The translations under genes were made by a program, and so were the position numbers. From contig NZ_JAMTCS010000008.1 of the NCBI RefSeq assembly GCF_024171955.1, forward strand, positions 1 through 64,000: 64,000 nt of DNA, in the 5' to 3' direction. Positions 37,020 to 46,003 of the stretch are shown piece by piece; positions within the stretch are counted from its first letter, which is position 1; every line of letters starts with the position of its first letter. The notes under the pieces were generated by a model. That model made no database searches and had not been told where the DNA came from. It saw nothing but the letters and a program-made list of their open reading frames with translations. This DNA comes from Promicromonospora thailandica. GTDB lineage: Bacteria; Actinomycetota; Actinomycetes; Actinomycetales; Cellulomonadaceae.

Positions 37020-37478
37020 TCAGAGCAGGAACCACGCGTACCCGGCGGCCTCCAGCACCAGCCAGAACCGCAGGAACCGCCCCACGAGGCCCGTGCCCAG
37101 GAACAGCCACATCCGCACCCGCAGCACGCCGGCCACCACCGACATCACCATGAACGGCGGCACGCCCGCGAACGCGCTCGCCAGCAGCACCGCGCCCGTG
37201 TAGACCGGGCGGCCGTCGGTGCGGTCGCGCCAGCGGGCCATCGCGGCGTCGACGCGGGGCGAGTCGAGCTTGCGGCGCAGCCAGGGCAGGCGCGTGGTCC
37301 CCGCGCCGGCCCAGTACCAGACCAGCTTGCCCAGCACCTGGCCGACGGCGGCCACGGCGGCCAGGACCGCGCTGGGATACGTCCCGTCCGCCGCGGCGAT
37401 CGCCAGGTACCCCTCGAGCGCGAGGAACGCCGCGACCGCCGCGGCAGCGGAGTAGAGGAACGTCGAGACCAGGAGCAC
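37020..37478 (-). CDS. small VTT/DedA-like membrane protein
   Basis: 152 residues from GTG 37478, 9 nt after the LysR stop, without a clear ribosome site, so likely translated by coupling. Hydrophobic stretches plus VGQVLGKLVWYWAGAGTTRLPWLRRKL, GAVLLASAFAGVPPFMVMSVVAGVLRV match the SNARE-associated (VTT) fold, shorter than classic DedA. Probably an inner-membrane lipid or solute transporter-like protein. Convergent with the DinB gene. Confidence 0.7.
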   Translation of the reverse strand: MLLVSTFLYSAAAAVAAFLALEGYLAIAAADGTYPSAVLAAVAAVGQVLGKLVWYWAGAGTTRLPWLRRKLDSPRVDAAMARWRDRTDGRPVYTGAVLLASAFAGVPPFMVMSVVAGVLRVRMWLFLGTGLVGRFLRFWLVLEAAGYAWFLL

Positions 37479-37487
37479 GAGACGGCG

Positions 37488-38408
37488 TCAGGCGGCCACG
37501 TCGGCGCCCGCGGCGACCAGCTGCCGGATCAGCGCCTCGGCCGGCGGCGCCGGGGGCCCCACCGTGAGCGCCATGACCCGGCGCAGCGCACCGGGCAGGG
37601 GCGCGGTCGCGATACCCGGGTGCCGGTGCGCGCGCAGCGTCAGGCCGGGCAGCAGGCTCACGCCCGCACCGGCGGCGACCAGCGCCTGGACCGCCACGTA
37701 GTCGTCCGTCTCGAACGCGATGCGCGGGGCGAAGCCGACTGCGGCGCAGCGTGCGACGAGATCGGCCCGGCAGCGCTCGCAGCCCGCGATCCACTCCTCG
37801 TCGTCGAGCGCCCGCAGGTCCGGCACGAACCCGGGGCCCGGGGCGGCGTCCAGGTCGGCCGCCGTCACCAGGTTCACGGGGTCGTCGAGGATCGTGGTCG
37901 ACTCGAACCGCGACAGGTCGTCCATGGTGCGCGCGTGGCGCACGTCCATGTGCTCGAACACGAGCGCCACGTCGACCGCGCCCGACTGCAGCGCGGCCAC
38001 GGCGTCCGGCGGCTCGTGCTCCACGAGCCCCACCGACAGCCCGGGGTGCTCCTGCACCAGGCGGGCCACGGCGTCCGGCACGAGCGTGGCCAGCGCGGAC
38101 GGGAAGGCCGCGAGCCGCGCCCGGCCCGCGCGCAGCCCCGCGAGCGCGTCCAGCTCGCGCCGCGCACCCTCCACGCGGCCCAGGATCTCCTCGGCGCGGT
38201 TCGCCAGCAGCCGTCCGGCCTCCGTGAGGCGGACGCCGCGGCCGTGCCGCTGGAGCAGCGGGATCCCGGCGTCGGCCTCCAGGCGGGACAGGTGATGGCT
38301 CACCGACGGCTGCGCGTAGTGCAGCTCCTTCGCCGCGGCCGTGACGGAACCGGTGCGGGCCACCGCCGCCAGGACCCGCAGCCGGGTGAGGTCGAGCTCT
38401 GCGGTCAT
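37488..38408 (-). CDS. LysR family transcriptional regulator
   Basis: 306 residues from ATG 38408, 6 nt after TAGCCT (38415-38420, minus strand), a leaderless start. Winged helix: LRVLAAVARTGSVTAAAKELHYAQPSVSHHLSRLEADAGIPLLQRHGRGVRLTEAG. The effector domain follows. It is divergent from a PLP threonine-dehydratase-like gene; GATAG direct repeats lie at 38431 and 38445 in the 95-bp gap. It probably controls that gene and the VTT-like gene behind it. Confidence 0.88.
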   Translation of the reverse strand: MTAELDLTRLRVLAAVARTGSVTAAAKELHYAQPSVSHHLSRLEADAGIPLLQRHGRGVRLTEAGRLLANRAEEILGRVEGARRELDALAGLRAGRARLAAFPSALATLVPDAVARLVQEHPGLSVGLVEHEPPDAVAALQSGAVDVALVFEHMDVRHARTMDDLSRFESTTILDDPVNLVTAADLDAAPGPGFVPDLRALDDEEWIAGCERCRADLVARCAAVGFAPRIAFETDDYVAVQALVAAGAGVSLLPGLTLRAHRHPGIATAPLPGALRRVMALTVGPPAPPAEALIRQLVAAGADVAA

Positions 38409-38503
38409 GGACCCAGGCTAGCCCAGAAAGATAGGCAGCATCGATAGAAAGTCTTCGTAACGCGTATTGGACCTATGGGTCATGTGCGGGTCACGCTGGA
38501 ACC

Positions 38504-39490
38504 ATGAACCCGACTGCTCCGGCGTTCGCCCCCGCCCTCCCCACCATCGCCGACGTCCTCGCCGCACAGGCCCGCCTCGACGGCACGGTCGTCCGCACGC
38601 CCGTGGGGGAGTACGCCGAGCTCGCGCGCGCCACCGGAACCACCGTCGTCGTCAAGCACGAGAACCAGCAGCGCACCGGCGCGTTCAAGGCCCGCGGCGC
38701 CACCAACCTCCTGCTGTCGATGACCCCCGCCGAGCGCGCCCGCGGCGTCGTCGCCTACTCCACCGGCAACCACGCCCAGGGCATCGCCTACGCCGCCCGC
38801 CTCACCGGCACCGCCTGCACCATCGTGATGCCCGACGACCCCAACCCGCTCAAGCTGCGCGCCGTGCTCGACCTGGGCGCCGACGTCATGCTCCACGGCG
38901 CCACGTTCGACGACGCCCGCACCCGCGCGACGGCGCTCGCGGGGGAGTCGGGGGCGCGCCTCGTGGGCGCCGCGAACGAGCCCGACATCATCGCGGGCGT
39001 CGGCACCCTGTACCTCGAGCTGTTCCAGCAGGCACCGGGCCTCGACGTGCTCGTCGTCCCGGTCGGCGGCGGGTCCGGCGCCGCGGCGGCCGGCCTCGTG
39101 GCCGCGGCCGTCGCGCCCGGCACCGAGGTGATCGGGGTGCAGTCCGCCGGCTCGCCGGCCGCCCACGACTCGTGGCACACCGGCCACCTCGTCGAACGAC
39201 CGAACCGGACCCGGGCCGAGGGCCTCGCCGTCGGCACCGGGTTCGAGGTCACGCAGGAGATCATGCGCGCCCACCTCGCCGACTTCGTGCTCGTCACCGA
39301 CGAGCAGATCGCCGCCGCCCAGCGCCTCTACCTCACCGGCGCCCGCACGGTCGCCGAGGGCGCGGGCGCGGCCGCCCTCGCCGCCGTCCTCGCCGACCCC
39401 GACCGGTTCGCGGGGCGGCGCGTCGGCGTCGTCTGCACCGGCGGCAACGCGGGCGCCGCGGAGCTGCGCGACGCCCTGACCGGCACCTGA
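38504..39490 (+). CDS. PLP-dependent threonine/serine dehydratase-like enzyme
   Basis: 328 residues from ATG 38504. Fold-II PLP enzyme: KHENQQRTGAFKARGATN with the Schiff-base Lys, YSTGNHAQGIAYAARLTGT, and the phosphate loop VGGGSGAAAAGL. There is no C-terminal ACT regulatory domain, so it is of the catabolic (TdcB-like), serine racemase or EutB type rather than biosynthetic IlvA. Divergent LysR regulation supports a catabolic role. Hydroxyectoine-utilisation EutB is an alternative, but no eutC is nearby. Confidence 0.83.
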   Translation: MNPTAPAFAPALPTIADVLAAQARLDGTVVRTPVGEYAELARATGTTVVVKHENQQRTGAFKARGATNLLLSMTPAERARGVVAYSTGNHAQGIAYAARLTGTACTIVMPDDPNPLKLRAVLDLGADVMLHGATFDDARTRATALAGESGARLVGAANEPDIIAGVGTLYLELFQQAPGLDVLVVPVGGGSGAAAAGLVAAAVAPGTEVIGVQSAGSPAAHDSWHTGHLVERPNRTRAEGLAVGTGFEVTQEIMRAHLADFVLVTDEQIAAAQRLYLTGARTVAEGAGAAALAAVLADPDRFAGRRVGVVCTGGNAGAAELRDALTGT

Positions 39491-39545
39491 CCAGCACCCG
39501 CTGACCGGCACGCGCCGGCCGGGACCCCCGGCTAGGCTCGTCCGC

Positions 39546-40166
39546 ATGGCCCGCTACTTCGACGTCCATCCCGTGGACCCCCAGCCCCGCACGGTCGGCC
39601 AGGTGGTCGCCATGCTGCGCGACGACGCGCTCATCGCCTACCCGACGGACTCCTCGTACGCGCTCGGCTGCCGCATGGAGTACCACGACGGCGCCGACCG
39701 CATCCGCGGCATCCGGCGGCTCGACGACAAGCACCACTTCACGCTGGTCTGCTCCGACTTCGCGCAGCTCGGCCAGCTCGTGAAGCTGGACAACTCCGCG
39801 TTCCGGGCCATCAAGGCGGCCACGCCGGGCGCCTACACGTTCATCCTCCCGGCCACCTCCGAGGTGCCCCGCCGCCTCGCGCACCCCAAGAAGAAGACGG
39901 TCGGCGTGCGCATCCCGGACTCCGCCGTGGCCCAGGCGCTGCTGCGCGAGCTCGGCGAGCCGCTCCTGTCCTCCACGCTCATCTTGCCCGGCGCGACCGA
40001 GCCCATGACGGACGGGTGGACCATCAAGGAGGAGCTCGACCACGTGCTCGACGCCGTGGTCGACGGCGGCGACGCCGGCACCGAGGCCACGACCGTCGTC
40101 GACTGGTCGGACGGTTATCCACAGGTGGTCCGCGTCGGGGCGGGCGACCCGGCCCGCTTCGAATAA
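39546..40166 (+). CDS. yciO: YciO family protein (Sua5/YrdC superfamily)
   Basis: 206 residues from ATG 39546, 7 nt after TAGGCT (39533-39538). It aligns along its full length with YciO: IRRLDDKHHFTLVCSDFAQL, KAATPGAYTFILPATSEVPRRL, KKKTVGVRIPDS and LGEPLLSSTLILPG. The superfamily makes threonylcarbamoyl-AMP for tRNA t6A; YciO is a side branch with weaker activity. The essential TsaC is probably encoded elsewhere. Confidence 0.88.
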   Translation: MARYFDVHPVDPQPRTVGQVVAMLRDDALIAYPTDSSYALGCRMEYHDGADRIRGIRRLDDKHHFTLVCSDFAQLGQLVKLDNSAFRAIKAATPGAYTFILPATSEVPRRLAHPKKKTVGVRIPDSAVAQALLRELGEPLLSSTLILPGATEPMTDGWTIKEELDHVLDAVVDGGDAGTEATTVVDWSDGYPQVVRVGAGDPARFE

Positions 40167-40175
40167 CCTAGCCGC

Positions 40176-41591
40176 ATGCCCTCACCCACGACCGACCCCA
40201 CCGGGCTCGAGCAGGCCCGCACCAAGATGACCGAGGCAGGCGTGGCACCCGCCGCCGTCGAGACGTTCACGCGGTTCTACCACCTGCTCCAGGCGGGCGA
40301 GACCGGCCTGATCCGCGAGGACGACGTCGACCCCCTCGTCGACATCCCGAACCGGGCTGACCTGAGGATCAGCGACGCCGACGCGGCCGACGCCCTGGGC
40401 CGCACCGCGATGCTCAAGCTCAACGGCGGTCTCGGCACCTCCATGGGCATGGACCAGGCCAAGTCCCTCCTCCCGGTGCGCGAGGCGCCCGACGGCACCG
40501 AGGTGCTCACCTTCCTCGACATCATCGTGGGCCAGGTGCGCGCCGCGCGGCAGGCCACCGGCGCCCGCCTCCCGCTGCTGTTCATGAACTCCTTCCGCAC
40601 CCGTGACGACTCGCTCGCGGCGCTGGAGCGCTACCCCGACATCGCCGTGGACGGCCTGCCGGTCGACTTCCTCCAGAACCGCGAGCCCAAGCTCCTGGCC
40701 GACGACCTCACCCCCGTCACCTGGGAGCAGGACCCGGACCTCGAGTGGTGCCCGCCCGGGCACGGCGACCTCTACCCGGCGCTGCACTCGTCCGGCGTCG
40801 TCGTGGCCCTCCTGGAGGCAGGCTTCCGCTACATGTGCGTCTCCAACTCCGACAACCTCGGCGCCACCCCGGACGCGACCATCGCCGGCTGGTTCGCCGC
40901 GTCCGGCGCCCCCTACGCCGCCGAGCTCTGCCGCAAGACCCCCGCGGACGTCAAGGGCGGCCAGCTCGTGGTCCGCAAGGCCGACGGCCGCATCGTGCAG
41001 CGCGAGACCGCCCAGACCCACCCCGACGACGTCGCCGCGTCCCTCGACGCCACCCGCCACCCCTTCTTCCACACCAACAACCTCTGGTTCGACCTCGAGG
41101 CGCTCGCGGCCGAGCTCGAGCGCACCGGCGGCGTGCTGGAGCTGCCGCTGATCCGCAACGACAAGACGGTCGACCCCGCCGACCCGGCCTCGCCCGCCGT
41201 GGTCCAGATCGAGTCCGCGATGGGCGCCGCCGTCGCCGTCTTCGAGGGTGCCACCGCGATCGAGGTGGAGCGGTCCCGGTTCCTGCCGGTCAAGACCACG
41301 AACGACCTGCTCGTGCTGCGCTCCGACGTCTACGACCTCACGGCCGACTACCGGCTCGAGGCGCAGGCGCCCGCGCCGCTCGTCGACCTCGACAAGGACC
41401 ACTACAAGCTGATCGACGGCTTCACGCGCCGCTTCGCGGCCGGTGCGCCCTCCCTGCGGGACGCCGACTCGCTCACCGTCCGGGGCGACTGGACGTTCGG
41501 GTCGGGCGTGCGTGCCGAGGGCAAGGCAACGCTGAGCGGCGAGGGCGGCACGGTGCCGGACGGCGCGACGATCGGCGCCGAGGGCTTCTGA
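40176..41591 (+). CDS. UTP-glucose-1-phosphate uridylyltransferase, eukaryotic type
   Basis: 471 residues from ATG 40176, 6 nt after TAACCT and only 9 nt after yciO, so a leaderless or coupled start. The nucleotide-binding loop LKLNGGLGTSMGM is the UGP2 signature, followed by PLLFMNSFRTRDDS, FLQNREPKLLADDLTPV, PPGHGDLYPALHSSG, and the C-terminal beta helix (LTVRGDWTFGSGV). It makes UDP-glucose for polysaccharide and glycogen/trehalose metabolism. This UGP2-like enzyme replaces GalU in several actinobacteria. Confidence 0.92.
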   Translation: MPSPTTDPTGLEQARTKMTEAGVAPAAVETFTRFYHLLQAGETGLIREDDVDPLVDIPNRADLRISDADAADALGRTAMLKLNGGLGTSMGMDQAKSLLPVREAPDGTEVLTFLDIIVGQVRAARQATGARLPLLFMNSFRTRDDSLAALERYPDIAVDGLPVDFLQNREPKLLADDLTPVTWEQDPDLEWCPPGHGDLYPALHSSGVVVALLEAGFRYMCVSNSDNLGATPDATIAGWFAASGAPYAAELCRKTPADVKGGQLVVRKADGRIVQRETAQTHPDDVAASLDATRHPFFHTNNLWFDLEALAAELERTGGVLELPLIRNDKTVDPADPASPAVVQIESAMGAAVAVFEGATAIEVERSRFLPVKTTNDLLVLRSDVYDLTADYRLEAQAPAPLVDLDKDHYKLIDGFTRRFAAGAPSLRDADSLTVRGDWTFGSGVRAEGKATLSGEGGTVPDGATIGAEGF

Positions 41592-41595
41592 CGGG

Positions 41596-43797
41596 TCAGG
41601 GCTCGACCCGCGTGGCGCCCCGCCACGCCTCCTCGATCGCGACGATCCGCTCGCGCAGCGCCGTCGGGTCGGTGTCGGGCGGCACCGGCCCGGCGGCCGC
41701 GGCGTCGGCCAGCCAGTCGGCCCACGCCTGCCAGCGCGGCAGGTAGAGGTCGCGCACCAGGCCGTGCCAGTGGCGTCCGGCGTAGTCGTGCAGGCCGTTG
41801 TGCTGGCCGCCCCACACGCTGACCAGGCTGCGCGCCTCGCGTTCCAGGGCGTCCCGCTCGTCCGGCGTCCCGCCCCAGGACCGGGCGGCGTCGATCCACG
41901 TCTCCACCCGGGTCGCGGGCCGCTCGGCGGCCAGCGTGTCGAGCGTGAGCAGGTCGGTGCGCAGCCGGGTCATGTGCGCGCGGACGCCGTCCGGGTCGCC
42001 CGCGCGGGCCGCCGCCAGGATGCCGCGCACGTGCGTGCGGGTGCCCTGCGCCAGCACGTGCCCCGTGAGCTCGGCGAGGTCGGCGTCCAGGACGTCGGCG
42101 GCGCCCCCGGCCACGTGGTCCCGGAGCGACCCGAGCGCGCGCGCCGCCTCCGCGAGGCGGGGGAGGGCCGCGGCGACGGCGGGGTCGTTCTCGGCGTCCA
42201 CGTTCGACGACGGCGTGGGCGGCTGGGGTCCTACGGCCTCGCCGGCGCTGCGCTGGGCCGGGAAGGGCAGGCCCGCCGCCCACGGCCGGGCGATGACGGG
42301 CGTGGGCACGGAACGGGTGCGTCCGGCACCGTAGAGCGTCGAAGAAATAGTGTGCCAAGCGCACAGCGCCACCTGCGCCGGTCCCGAGGACGCGTCACCG
42401 GACAGCCCGTAGCGGGTGAGCACGAAGTCCCGGAGCCAGGCGTCGAGGTCGGCGGGGGAGTGCGGACCGTCGTCCCACGCGAGGTCCGTGGCGAGCTCGT
42501 AGAAGACCTCGTTGTTCTCGACGGCCTCGGGGGCCAGGCCGACGCCGCGCAGGTGCGGCACGCCGTCGGGCAGCGCGCGCACGTCCCGGACGAGACCCGC
42601 CAGGTCGCCGAACAGGGCCGGGCGCCCGCCGAAGTTGTGCAGCGCGCACCAGACCCAGGGGCGGCCGGCGAGCGGGGCGCCGTCGGCGAGCAGCGCCGCG
42701 TGCAGCGGTACGTGCTCGCCCCAGAGGTCCAGCACGAGCGTGCGGTCGGCGGGCACGTCCGCGAGGTAGGCGGCGACCCGGTCCGGCGTCCAGAAGGCGC
42801 CCTGGTAGTGGAAGGGCCAGCCCTGCAGCACCCACACGGGGTCGGGCTCGTCCGCCGCCCGGGCCGCGGCGGCCAGCGCCTCGTAGGTGCCCCGGCCCGC
42901 GTCCCGCAGGTACGCCGGGTCGCCCGACGGCGGCACCGACTCGATGTACGGGTCCACGGCGTAGTACCCCGTGCCCGGCCCCAGCAGCTCGCGCTGCACC
43001 CGCCCGAAGATCGACTGCAGCTCGCGCGCACGCCCGGACCCGGGGCGCAGCAGGGGGATGCGCCAGCCCTGCCACTCGATCTCGTCGACGGGCCCGGGAC
43101 CCGCGAGGGACGGCGGCACGTGCCCGCCGAACCCCGGCAGCACGGCGGTCATGCCGAGCTCCCGCAGCCGCGCCAGGATCCGCCGCGCGAGCGCGGTACG
43201 CCGCTGTGCCCAGCGCGCGGGCAGCGGGCCGCCGAAGGAGTGCATGCCGCCCATGAAGGTCCACGGGAAGTGGGCCGCGCCGCCGATCCAGACGGCCGCC
43301 TCGGCGGCGGGCAGGCCCGCCCGCCGGAAGGTCTCGGCGAGCACGGCCTCGTGCGCCACGAGCACGAGGGGGTGCGTGACGCCGTGCAGCGCCATCCAGT
43401 CGATCTCCCGCTCCCAGCGGTCCCAGTCCCAGAACGGCGTCGTGTAGCCGAAGGTCACGACGTTGAGGTGGTACCGAACGGCGTGCGGCGAGGAGACGAC
43501 CGTGCGGGGCGCGTCGGGCAGCGGTCCGGGCCGTGCGTCCACCCGCGGCCGCAGCCACGTCAGCCGGGTGCCCAGGGCCGACCGCGTGTACCGGCCGAGC
43601 GCGACGGACGCCGCGACCGGGTCGGTGGCCCGGACGGTGAGGCGGCCGTGCCCGGCACAGAGTTCGGCACGGGCCCGGTCAGCGGGGCCGGCCGGGACCT
43701 CCTCGAGCGTGAGACGTGTGGCGTCCAGGCCCGCCCGGGCGGCCACGCCGCGGACGGCGTCGGCCCACGGCGCCTCGGCGGGTGCGGACGCCGTCAC
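41596..43797 (-). CDS. alpha-N-acetylglucosaminidase, GH89
   Basis: 733 residues from GTG 43797, overlapping the upstream oxidoreductase stop as GTGA. NAGLU/GH89 motifs: NVVTFGYTTPFWDWDRWEREIDWMALHGV, FPWTFMGGMHSFGGPLP, the likely acid/base Glu in DPYIESVPPSGDPAYL, WVLQGWPFHYQ, and GLAPEAVENNEVFYEL with the likely nucleophile. No signal peptide is seen, so it acts on imported oligosaccharides ending in alpha-linked GlcNAc. Last gene of the transport operon. Codons at 42348-42361 are unusually T-ending within an exact 17-bp repeat. Confidence 0.9.
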   Translation of the reverse strand: MTASAPAEAPWADAVRGVAARAGLDATRLTLEEVPAGPADRARAELCAGHGRLTVRATDPVAASVALGRYTRSALGTRLTWLRPRVDARPGPLPDAPRTVVSSPHAVRYHLNVVTFGYTTPFWDWDRWEREIDWMALHGVTHPLVLVAHEAVLAETFRRAGLPAAEAAVWIGGAAHFPWTFMGGMHSFGGPLPARWAQRRTALARRILARLRELGMTAVLPGFGGHVPPSLAGPGPVDEIEWQGWRIPLLRPGSGRARELQSIFGRVQRELLGPGTGYYAVDPYIESVPPSGDPAYLRDAGRGTYEALAAAARAADEPDPVWVLQGWPFHYQGAFWTPDRVAAYLADVPADRTLVLDLWGEHVPLHAALLADGAPLAGRPWVWCALHNFGGRPALFGDLAGLVRDVRALPDGVPHLRGVGLAPEAVENNEVFYELATDLAWDDGPHSPADLDAWLRDFVLTRYGLSGDASSGPAQVALCAWHTISSTLYGAGRTRSVPTPVIARPWAAGLPFPAQRSAGEAVGPQPPTPSSNVDAENDPAVAAALPRLAEAARALGSLRDHVAGGAADVLDADLAELTGHVLAQGTRTHVRGILAAARAGDPDGVRAHMTRLRTDLLTLDTLAAERPATRVETWIDAARSWGGTPDERDALEREARSLVSVWGGQHNGLHDYAGRHWHGLVRDLYLPRWQAWADWLADAAAAGPVPPDTDPTALRERIVAIEEAWRGATRVEP
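42345..42361 (+). repeat. 17-bp exact repeat, copy 1 (inside GH89 gene)
   Basis: AAATAGTGTGCCAAGCG is identical to 49094-49110, same orientation, 6.7 kb apart. On the coding strand it gives GCT, ACT, ATT and TCT codons in a gene that otherwise almost always uses G or C at the third base. Confidence 0.75.
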
Positions 43798-45158
43798 ACC
43801 GCCCCCAGCGCCGTGCGCGCCCACGCGGCGAAGTCCACCACGCCCGCCCCGGTGCGTGACTCCTCGGCGGCGAACGCCATGAGGTGGCTGTCCAGCGCCG
43901 TCGCGAACGACAGCTCTCCGGTGCCGACCGTGCCCTCGGCCACGGCGCGGCAGAACGCGTCCATGAGCGCGTCGTCGCCCCCGGCGTGCCCGCGGTGGTC
44001 CGCGGCGACCGTGTCGCCCCGGGCGACGAGCGTGTACGAGGGGTGCCGCAGGGGTCCGTCCACGCCCGAGCCCGTGAGCTCGACACCCGGCACCCGCGCG
44101 AGCTCGCCGGGCAGCCGCGCCGCGGGCGAGTACAGGTCCACCCCGATCTCGCCCGACCCCATGTGCCCGTGCAGCTGCCCGCGCGTGCCGGTGATCGCGA
44201 CGTGCCGGGTGTTCTCCGCGGTGAACGCGCTCGCCGTGAGCGTCGCGGTGAGGCCGGAGGCGAACGTCATCAGGGTCTGCTGGTGGTCCGCCACGTCGTT
44301 GTCGCACCGGTACACGCACCGTCCGTACGGGCCCCGGCGCAGGGCGGCGAGGCGGCCGGCGGGGGAGAGATCGTCGCCCAGCATCGTCACGGGGTGGCCG
44401 GTGACGTCCCGCAGGGCGTCCACGTAGTACCGCGGCGCGTAGAAGGGGCAGCGGTCCGCGGCGGGGCAGCCGTCGGTGCAGCGGCCCGGAGCACCCTCGG
44501 GCGCGTTCTCGGCGCGGAAGTGCAGCAGCGAGCCCTGGCTGGAGACCTGGTCCGGTGGCGCACCGGCGAGCCACCGGACCAGGTCGAGGTCGTGGCACGT
44601 CTTGGCGAGCACCATCGGGCTCGACTCGGCGGTGCTGCGCCAGCTGCCCCGCACGTACGAGTGCGCAAAGTGCCAGAACCCGATGTTCTCCCGCACCTCG
44701 ATGGTGGCGAGGTCGCCCAGGGCGCCCGACGCGACGACCGCGCGCACGGCACGCCAGAACGGCGCGAACCGCAGCACGTGGCCGACGGCGACCCGGGCGC
44801 CGGTGCGGCGCACCACGGCGGCGAGCCCCGTGAGGGCGGGCAGCGTCGGCGCGGCGGGCTTCTCCAGCAGCATCGGCAGGCCCGCCTCCGCGACGGCCGT
44901 GGCCGCCTCGACGTGCAGGGCGTCCGGCAGGGCGACGAGCACGGCGTCGGGCCGCAGCCGGGGCGCGTCGGCCACCAGACCCCGCCAGTCGGCGTAGCGG
45001 GCCGCCGTCGTGCCCGCGAGGGCGTCCAGGCGGGCGGGCAGCGGGTCGGCGACGGCGACGACGCGGGCCCGGTCCGGGTGCGCCCGCACCCAGCGGCCGT
45101 AGGCGTCCGCGCCGCGGCCGCCCGCGCCGAGCACGGCGAGACGCAGGGGTGAGGTCAT
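43794..45158 (-). CDS. Gfo/Idh/MocA family oxidoreductase
   Basis: 454 residues from ATG 45158, overlapping the upstream permease stop as ATGA. The Rossmann start LRLAVLGAGGRGADAYGRW and the EKPAAPTLPAL (the conserved EKP), followed by GHVLRFAPFWRAVR and TCHDLDLVRWLAG, are diagnostic. CTDGCPAADRCPFYAPRYY is a Cys-rich insertion seen in a subset of these enzymes. It may oxidise or deacetylate-prepare a sugar, or act as an NAD-dependent glycosidase of the GH109-like type. The GH89 neighbour implies an amino-sugar substrate. Confidence 0.88.
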   Translation of the reverse strand: MTSPLRLAVLGAGGRGADAYGRWVRAHPDRARVVAVADPLPARLDALAGTTAARYADWRGLVADAPRLRPDAVLVALPDALHVEAATAVAEAGLPMLLEKPAAPTLPALTGLAAVVRRTGARVAVGHVLRFAPFWRAVRAVVASGALGDLATIEVRENIGFWHFAHSYVRGSWRSTAESSPMVLAKTCHDLDLVRWLAGAPPDQVSSQGSLLHFRAENAPEGAPGRCTDGCPAADRCPFYAPRYYVDALRDVTGHPVTMLGDDLSPAGRLAALRRGPYGRCVYRCDNDVADHQQTLMTFASGLTATLTASAFTAENTRHVAITGTRGQLHGHMGSGEIGVDLYSPAARLPGELARVPGVELTGSGVDGPLRHPSYTLVARGDTVAADHRGHAGGDDALMDAFCRAVAEGTVGTGELSFATALDSHLMAFAAEESRTGAGVVDFAAWARTALGAV

Positions 45159-46003
45159 CGTTCGGCTCCCTGCACCAGGCCCGACACGATGTACCGCTGG
45201 GCGAGGAAGAAGATGATCACGACGGGCACGGTCACGGCGATCGAGCCCGCCAGCAGCACCGTGACCGGCACCTGGAAGTCGCCGAGCTGCGCGATGCCGA
45301 GCGGGGCGGTCCACAGGTCGCGGTGCTGCACCAGGAACAGCAGGGCGTAGAAGTACTCGTTCCAGGCGATCATGAACACGTAGATCGCGGTGGCGACCAC
45401 GCCCGGCACGGCGATCGGCAGCACCACCCGCACCAGCAGCTGCCCGAGGGTGCACCCGTCCATGAGCGCGGCCTCCTCCACGCTGGCCGGCAGCGCCAGG
45501 AAGAAGTTGCGCATCATGTAGAGCGCCACGGGCACGGTGGCCGCGACGTACACGACGAGCAGCCCCGCCAGCGAGCCGGTCAGGCCCAGCCGGGACAGGA
45601 TCACGAACTTCGGCACCGCGAGCACGATCCCGGGAAACAGGTAGACCGCGAGGATGATGCCGTTCGTCAGCGCCCTGCCCCGGTAGCGGAGGCGGGCGGC
45701 GGCGTAGGCGCCCAGCACGCACACGGCGACGCTCAGCACCACGGTCCCCAGGGCCACGCCCAGCGAGTTGAGCACGAACCGGCCGAGCCCGAACCCGCCG
45801 TCGGCCTCGTCCCGCATGGCCGTGGCGAACGCGGACAGGTCGAGGGTCGACGGGAGGCCGAGCGGGTCGCGCGTCACCTCCCCGAACGGCCGTACGGCCA
45901 GGACCACGCCGTACGCCACGGGCCCCAGGGACCACAGGAGCGCGACGGCGACGACGACGGCGCGGCCGGCGCGCGCGGCACGGGTGGGTCGGACACCGCT
46001 CAT
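45155..46003 (-). CDS. sugar ABC transporter permease (MalG-like)
   Basis: 282 residues from ATG 46003, overlapping the other permease as ATGA. Six hydrophobic segments and the EAA loop EEAALMDGCTLGQLLVRVVLPIAVPGVVATAIYVF identify a CUT1-type MalG permease. It pairs with the permease at 46000-46920. No ATPase gene is in the operon, so a shared MsiK-type ATPase encoded elsewhere is likely used. Confidence 0.9.
   Translation of the reverse strand: MSGVRPTRAARAGRAVVVAVALLWSLGPVAYGVVLAVRPFGEVTRDPLGLPSTLDLSAFATAMRDEADGGFGLGRFVLNSLGVALGTVVLSVAVCVLGAYAAARLRYRGRALTNGIILAVYLFPGIVLAVPKFVILSRLGLTGSLAGLLVVYVAATVPVALYMMRNFFLALPASVEEAALMDGCTLGQLLVRVVLPIAVPGVVATAIYVFMIAWNEYFYALLFLVQHRDLWTAPLGIAQLGDFQVPVTVLLAGSIAVTVPVVIIFFLAQRYIVSGLVQGAER

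Noticed and set aside
38504-39490. EutB of hydroxyectoine catabolism
   Set aside because: Fold fits, but no eutA, eutC or doeA-type gene is nearby and ectABCD is 11 kb away, so the name was not applied.
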